NCBI RefSeq assembly: GCF_021018895.1 | Contig: NC_079377.1 | Span: 13,416,501-13,480,500 of the forward strand | Source: Seriola aureovittata | Taxonomy: Eukaryota > Chordata > Actinopteri > Carangiformes > Carangidae | Reading direction: 5' to 3' | Length of the DNA stretch: 64,000 nt | Shown: positions 59,842 to 64,000 of the stretch, piece by piece | Layout: each line of letters starts with the position of its first letter | How positions within the stretch are numbered: the stretch's first letter is position 1 | The notes under the pieces: model-generated | What the model saw: the letters and a program-made list of their open reading frames with translations, nothing else | Database searches by the model: none | What the model was told of the DNA's origin: nothing | Made by a program: the position numbers and the translations under genes

Positions 59842-60789
59842 CAGTCAGCATCAGGACTGTCAGAAGCAGACCGCAGTGGTTCTGTTGAATTCTAATGGTA
59901 AAACCTGTCAAGGCTCAGGAGGTATTTCAGTGACCACCTTCTGCAAAGACGCCCCACCAGCCTCCAAACACACTAAACAACGAGACTGGCTCTCTCTGCT
60001 CCGCCCATCCTCCGTCAACATCCAACCTAACGGCTCGCTCAGGTTTTCTGTGTCTCTAAATGACGTGGGCCAGCGTGTGGACAGTCTCTGTCGTGGCCTG
60101 CACTTCATAGATCGCACCTGCTCCGAGGGAGAGCTGGAGCTGAAGCCTGAGCCTGCTCAGCCGCCTTGCTTGGATCGAAGGGCGCACACACTCAATGGCA
60201 AGCTGGCTGCGGCTACGGCACCCGCACACCAGCACCCAAATCCAACCTTCTCAACACGCACCCACCCCCACCTCGTCCCCTCCTTCACCAACAACTATAA
60301 GTACATGTTGAGCGTTCCTCCCGCCAATTGTTTTCCATCTGACCCTTCTGTCGTTGCCCCTCCTCCCCCTCTTTCCAACACCCACCTCCACCAACATCCC
60401 TCCCCAAGCGCCAATTTCCTCCGTCTCCTCCTCCCCTTCTCTCGATCCTCTACCTCGGCCAGCCTGCAGTGCTCTGAGCTGGGCAGCTATGCCTCTCACC
60501 TCCACATCACCAAGTCCTCTAGTGCCCTGCTGGAAGGCAGCGAGTCAGGGTTCCCCCCTGAGGATCTCCTGGGAGATGATGACGTGTTTGAGGAGGACCG
60601 GTCCAGTCCAGCCACAAAGGGAACGGGCCAGCTGGCAACCCCAGATACAGTCACCGTGGTTGGGCCAGGCGCTCTTCTAGCCCCCCTGTGCTATATGGAT
60701 GAGGACAGCGACTTGGACTGCTGCCCATCCCCTTTGTCAGAGAAAACTGGGCCACTGTCACCCTATTCGCTATCTGGGGACTGCTGCAG
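59842..60789 (+). CDS. marchf8: MARCH8, 948 bp cassette exon of the long isoform
   Basis: One open frame runs through the whole exon (316 codons net, phase 2 to phase 2). It enters as Ser-Ser-Gln-His and ends SGDCC plus AG of a split Arg codon at the donor CAG|GTGGGT. Visible parts of its protein are a Ser/Cys-rich start, a more ordered-looking LLRPSSVNIQPNGSLRFSVS region, and a long Pro/Ser/His-rich stretch with PPPP. A Ser-rich stretch then leads to acidic segments (PEDLLGDDDVFEED and YMDEDSDLDCC). No membrane segment or enzymatic motif is seen; I expect it to be largely disordered. Longer MARCH8 isoforms with an insert of this size just before the RING-CH domain are known in vertebrates. 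Retaining the next intron would stop the frame at 60812-60814 (TAA). Confidence 0.88.
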
Positions 60790-63700
60790 GTGGGTGACTG
60801 TCTGGATGGTGTAATCTACACCCACCCTTACTGTGACTTGGTAGAGCCCAGACCACCCCTGTGCCGTTAACGTGGCAGTGAACCCCAGAGCCCTGTGGAG
60901 TAGTGGAGAGCTTCTCATCCTGTAGTGTAACTACCCAGCATTCAGCTGCATTTGTCCTCAAAACCCCCGCCCGGAGTGGACCTGTTAATCAGAAGAACCT
61001 GACACATAGACGCTTTAGTCTAAACACGCACTGCAACACCCTCACCCTCAGCTGTCCTGATTCAACCCCTCGTGTGTGTGTGTAGAGCAAAAATGTGGCT
61101 TCATTTCATTTCATACCATTTCATTTCATTTCATTTCACTGTTAGCTCAGTGCTCTGCCATTTTTTTCACTGTGCTGTCAAGACGAGTTTTTTAAATAAT
61201 ATTTCACCGTTACAAGATCGATGAGGCCTTAAAGTGTCTTACATGGGCTGCTGAAATTTGTGATTGATTTTGCCCATAAGCTTCATGCTTTGTAGTAAAG
61301 GCAGGAACAGGGGCAATGGCAATGTTAAGGAAAATATAGAGGAGCAGAGGTTAGGCTAGAGAATTTAACAGTATTGAGGAATGGAGTGCGTGTCTGTCTG
61401 ATAAATAGTTGAACAGAGACAGACTGAGTACAATAAATTGTTTTGAACCTATGGCATCTGTCTGATTGGGTCAACTGGGCTGTCATCAGTCTTTTTCCCA
61501 TGACAGTTTTTGTACAATCTGATTGGCCGTGGTAGGAGGGACAGACTGAGTAATATTTGATTACCGACCAGGTCATGGCTGTGTGGCCCCTACACATGAG
61601 GTTTGCTAGCGGTAAGTTGCCAAGGAAAGGAATATTGAGCCCCTCTGGGTCACAGTATCTGTGTCAATACTCTGCCTGGGAGCAGTTCACTGGATTGATG
61701 AGAGTTGAGTCTAAAACACACAAAAAAAATAATCATCATCATCAATCATATAGGTCTGTCTTTGATGCCCCCTCAGCTGTGGTCTGTGTATGTACTGTGT
61801 CTCAGATTAGACGTCTTATACGTCAGCTGTGGGCTGGTAGAGAAACATGACCTCAGAATTGGCGAGGTGAAAGCTGGAGATCAGGAGGGAGATTATTGGC
61901 TTCAAATAGTTTGCATAGTCTCTGACTGCACACACATTCACACAAACACATCATGCCAGCTTTCTGTCAGGTGGCTTAAAACGTGAGCTCAAAGCAAAGG
62001 CTGACCTCACCTGTGAAAGTGCATGTGTGTGGGTGTGTGGGTGTTTTCCACAGACAAATAGAGCGTTAATTATTAGCCAGCTCTTTTATTGACAACATTT
62101 CAAAACATAACAGTTGGAAGTCTGATAAGAGGAGACTTGGACTATTTCCTAATCAGAAATGTCACCTTTTAGAAAAACCTTAGAGGAAAAAACAGAGTTA
62201 TATTAGCATTAAGTGTTCCTACTCAAAATGCATTGTGGGTACCCTAGCAAACATATTGAATGCATTAACTTTCTCATAAAATAGTTCCAAAGCTGATTTC
62301 TATGATTATTTAAAAAGCTTGTATTTACCTCAGCTAGTAGTTATCTTCTTACCTACCTTTTACACGGTGCTTTGTTCTGTACCTTGACACATTACTGCCT
62401 GCATCTGATGATCAGCAGAGAGGCGTATAAACACATCATTTAACTCTTTCTTTGAAGTAAATGGCAGTTATTACATTCAGTCATACGTTTTGACTACCTT
62501 TAAGCCGTCTCCAGTTCTTGATTCATCTCTTCTTCTCTTCTTTGTCTTTTTATGGCTTGCACACTCAAGCCAGACATTTTGCAATATCGCCCTCTGTCAT
62601 TCTCATGCACCTACTAGTTGAGAACCACAAAACAGCAAAAACATTTCTCCACAGAGCTTCTGGTATTCAAAACCTCCATAGGGTACCTTTTAAGCTTTTA
62701 CATCTGTAATACAAACCAGCTAGAGTCTGTGTAATTCCTTAACCTTCCTCCGAAAGATAAGCTTCTTCTTAGGAAATTTAATATTCTCTTTCAAGGCAAG
62801 CATGGCCATACAAAGAGAGACAAGTAACCTCTTAAGACGTGCAGAGAGGCGAAAAGAGGAAATAGGTAGATGGCTCCTAGTGGTGCTGTCGCTAATTCAA
62901 TTGTGTTTTTCTATGATCAACGTGTCTCTGGTAGAGTAGAGAGCTTAAACTGTTGAGACTGAAAACAGGCTGAGAACAGGAGAGAACAAAATGCCTCAGA
63001 TGTCATACTCTGCCCCATACCACCCTTATGAAAATCTGTTTAGCAGAAGAAAGAAAAAAACAGATTGGTGCTAAAAAATTCATTTGAGAATTAATATATA
63101 AACATTTCACGATGAGGGCATAACAAGGAGTAGCTGGAGGGAGGGGATGTTAAAGCGACACACTGAGAGAGTGGAGTGCAAAGATCATCTGAATGCCACA
63201 GGAGAAAAAGTACCAGGAAACAGACAAGTGAGAACAGGAAGAAAGCGAATGCCAGGGCTGTAATACCGCCGAGCTTGTTTCCCTTTCAGCTTGTGGTGCT
63301 TGTGATTTCCCAACTCTGTTTTGCTTCTCACATTTTAATGTTGACATACTCTAACGGTGCATCTGCCATCTTAAAATTACTGTTAAACCGGGAGTGTTTT
63401 GGCTGCTCAAGTGATGCAAATTAAATTTTAACTTCCCTCCCATGCCTAATGGTGCTTGGAACGTGCTGCTGCTGACACAGATACAGATAATTTAGCTGTA
63501 AATCTGCAAAATTATTATGTTCATATGTCTGAATGACAAAGCTGAGTTCTCTGTGCTTGTGCTCCATTTGTGAGATTTCAATCTTCATGGTGCATTTTGA
63601 AACACTGTATACAATCCAGGTTGTTTCTAGCAGCCAATGCAAAAACCTACATTTCTTGACAGAAGAACAGACGATTCCACTCATGCTGCTTACTGATCAT

Positions 63701-64000
63701 TTTATTTCCACCGTGGCTCCATGTAGAGGTGTAGGGATTTTGCTATGGTTATCCCCTCCTACGCTTATAAAGAATCCACATAAACATTAGAATAATTTGT
63801 TAAATCTGACCAGCCTTTGATATGAGCACCAAAAGAGAGTCCAAGTCCTTAGGCTGATTCTTTTTTTTTTTTCTTTTTTTTTAATTGAAATAGGAATACA
63901 GTATGTGTGGGATGAAAATCTGCAGTTCATCTTGCAATCCATGCAAACAAACAAACACAAACAAAGCAGCCAGGCCATAACCAACAGGAAAAAAAGCCTC
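60790..64000 (+). other. marchf8: Intron of marchf8, 5' part (to window end)
   Basis: The intron begins GTGGGT. I searched this stretch for the expected RING-CH exon (Ile-Cys-His-Cys-Glu-Gly then Trp-Ile-Lys-Ser and so on) and do not see it. The catalytic domain, the two transmembrane segments and the 3' UTR should lie beyond base 64000. The segment holds an ATTTC-type microsatellite at 61.1 kb and otherwise nothing recognisable. Confidence 0.8.
61100..61138. repeat. (TTCAT)n pentanucleotide repeat
   Basis: About eight TTCAT units with one interruption (ACCAT), about 310 bp after the cassette exon donor. Seen directly. Flanking TTTCA-like text suggests a slowly decaying microsatellite. Confidence 0.9.

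Noticed and set aside
59337..60789. Assignment to marchf1 instead of marchf8
   Set aside because: The NEKPLGH and AGSPTSV...SFSRTSV.PSSQDIC text follows MARCH8. MARCH1 differs in these same positions, so the paralogue is less likely, though the RING and tail exons would settle it.

Overview
The window reads as vertebrate, ray-finned fish DNA, probably a percomorph. It is intron-dominated and AT-rich, with many CA/GT microsatellites. Its interspersed repeats are of types common in teleosts: tRNA-derived SINEs, an L2-clade LINE 3' fragment, and short dispersed elements. There are no operons, prophages, CRISPR arrays or other prokaryotic features. The species call is inference; the repeat types and split gene structure are read from the sequence.

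One gene explains all convincing coding sequence. It is the 5' part of marchf8 (membrane-associated RING-CH E3 ubiquitin ligase 8) on the + strand. Its exons are 13484-13680 (5' UTR plus the first 32 codons), 49528-49578 (17 codons), 59337-59416 (26 codons plus 2 bases) and 59842-60789 (948 bases). A second, alternative first coding exon at 38913-38942 encodes MNSCWKMKIQ and lies in the 35.8 kb intron between the first two. Both start exons end in phase 0 with a Gln codon, so either can join the NEKPLGHSASRSSNISK exon. The RING-CH domain exon, the membrane segments and the 3' end are not seen and should lie to the right of base 64000. Any 5' non-coding exon that feeds the acceptor at 13484 was not identified.

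Layout: 1-13483 is intron or 5' flank with SINEs, a pair of related ~350 bp dispersed repeats (4.2 and 8.5 kb), a GAGT microsatellite, facing CA/TG tracts and an inverted-repeat element. Then comes the start exon at 13.5 kb. The long intron 13681-49527 carries an L2 fragment, a 214 bp GT tract, a palindromic LINE-derived scar, a CTG tract, several MITE-like repeats and the alternative promoter/first exon near 38-39 kb. The 49.5 kb exon is followed by a 9.8 kb intron with more repeats. The 59.3 kb exon and the 948 bp exon are separated by only 425 bp. The last 3.2 kb is intron.

The most interesting observation concerns the 948 bp exon, which is a symmetric (phase 2-2) cassette. The preceding exon ends with codons Asp-Ile-Cys-AG and the cassette ends with Asp-Cys-Cys-AG. 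The family's RING-CH domain starts Cys-Arg-Ile-Cys across this junction, so skipping and inclusion both supply the first zinc-ligand Cys plus the split Arg codon. Including the cassette therefore adds a 316-residue, Pro/Ser-rich, probably disordered segment without breaking the zinc site. I found no sign of a wholly new biological system.
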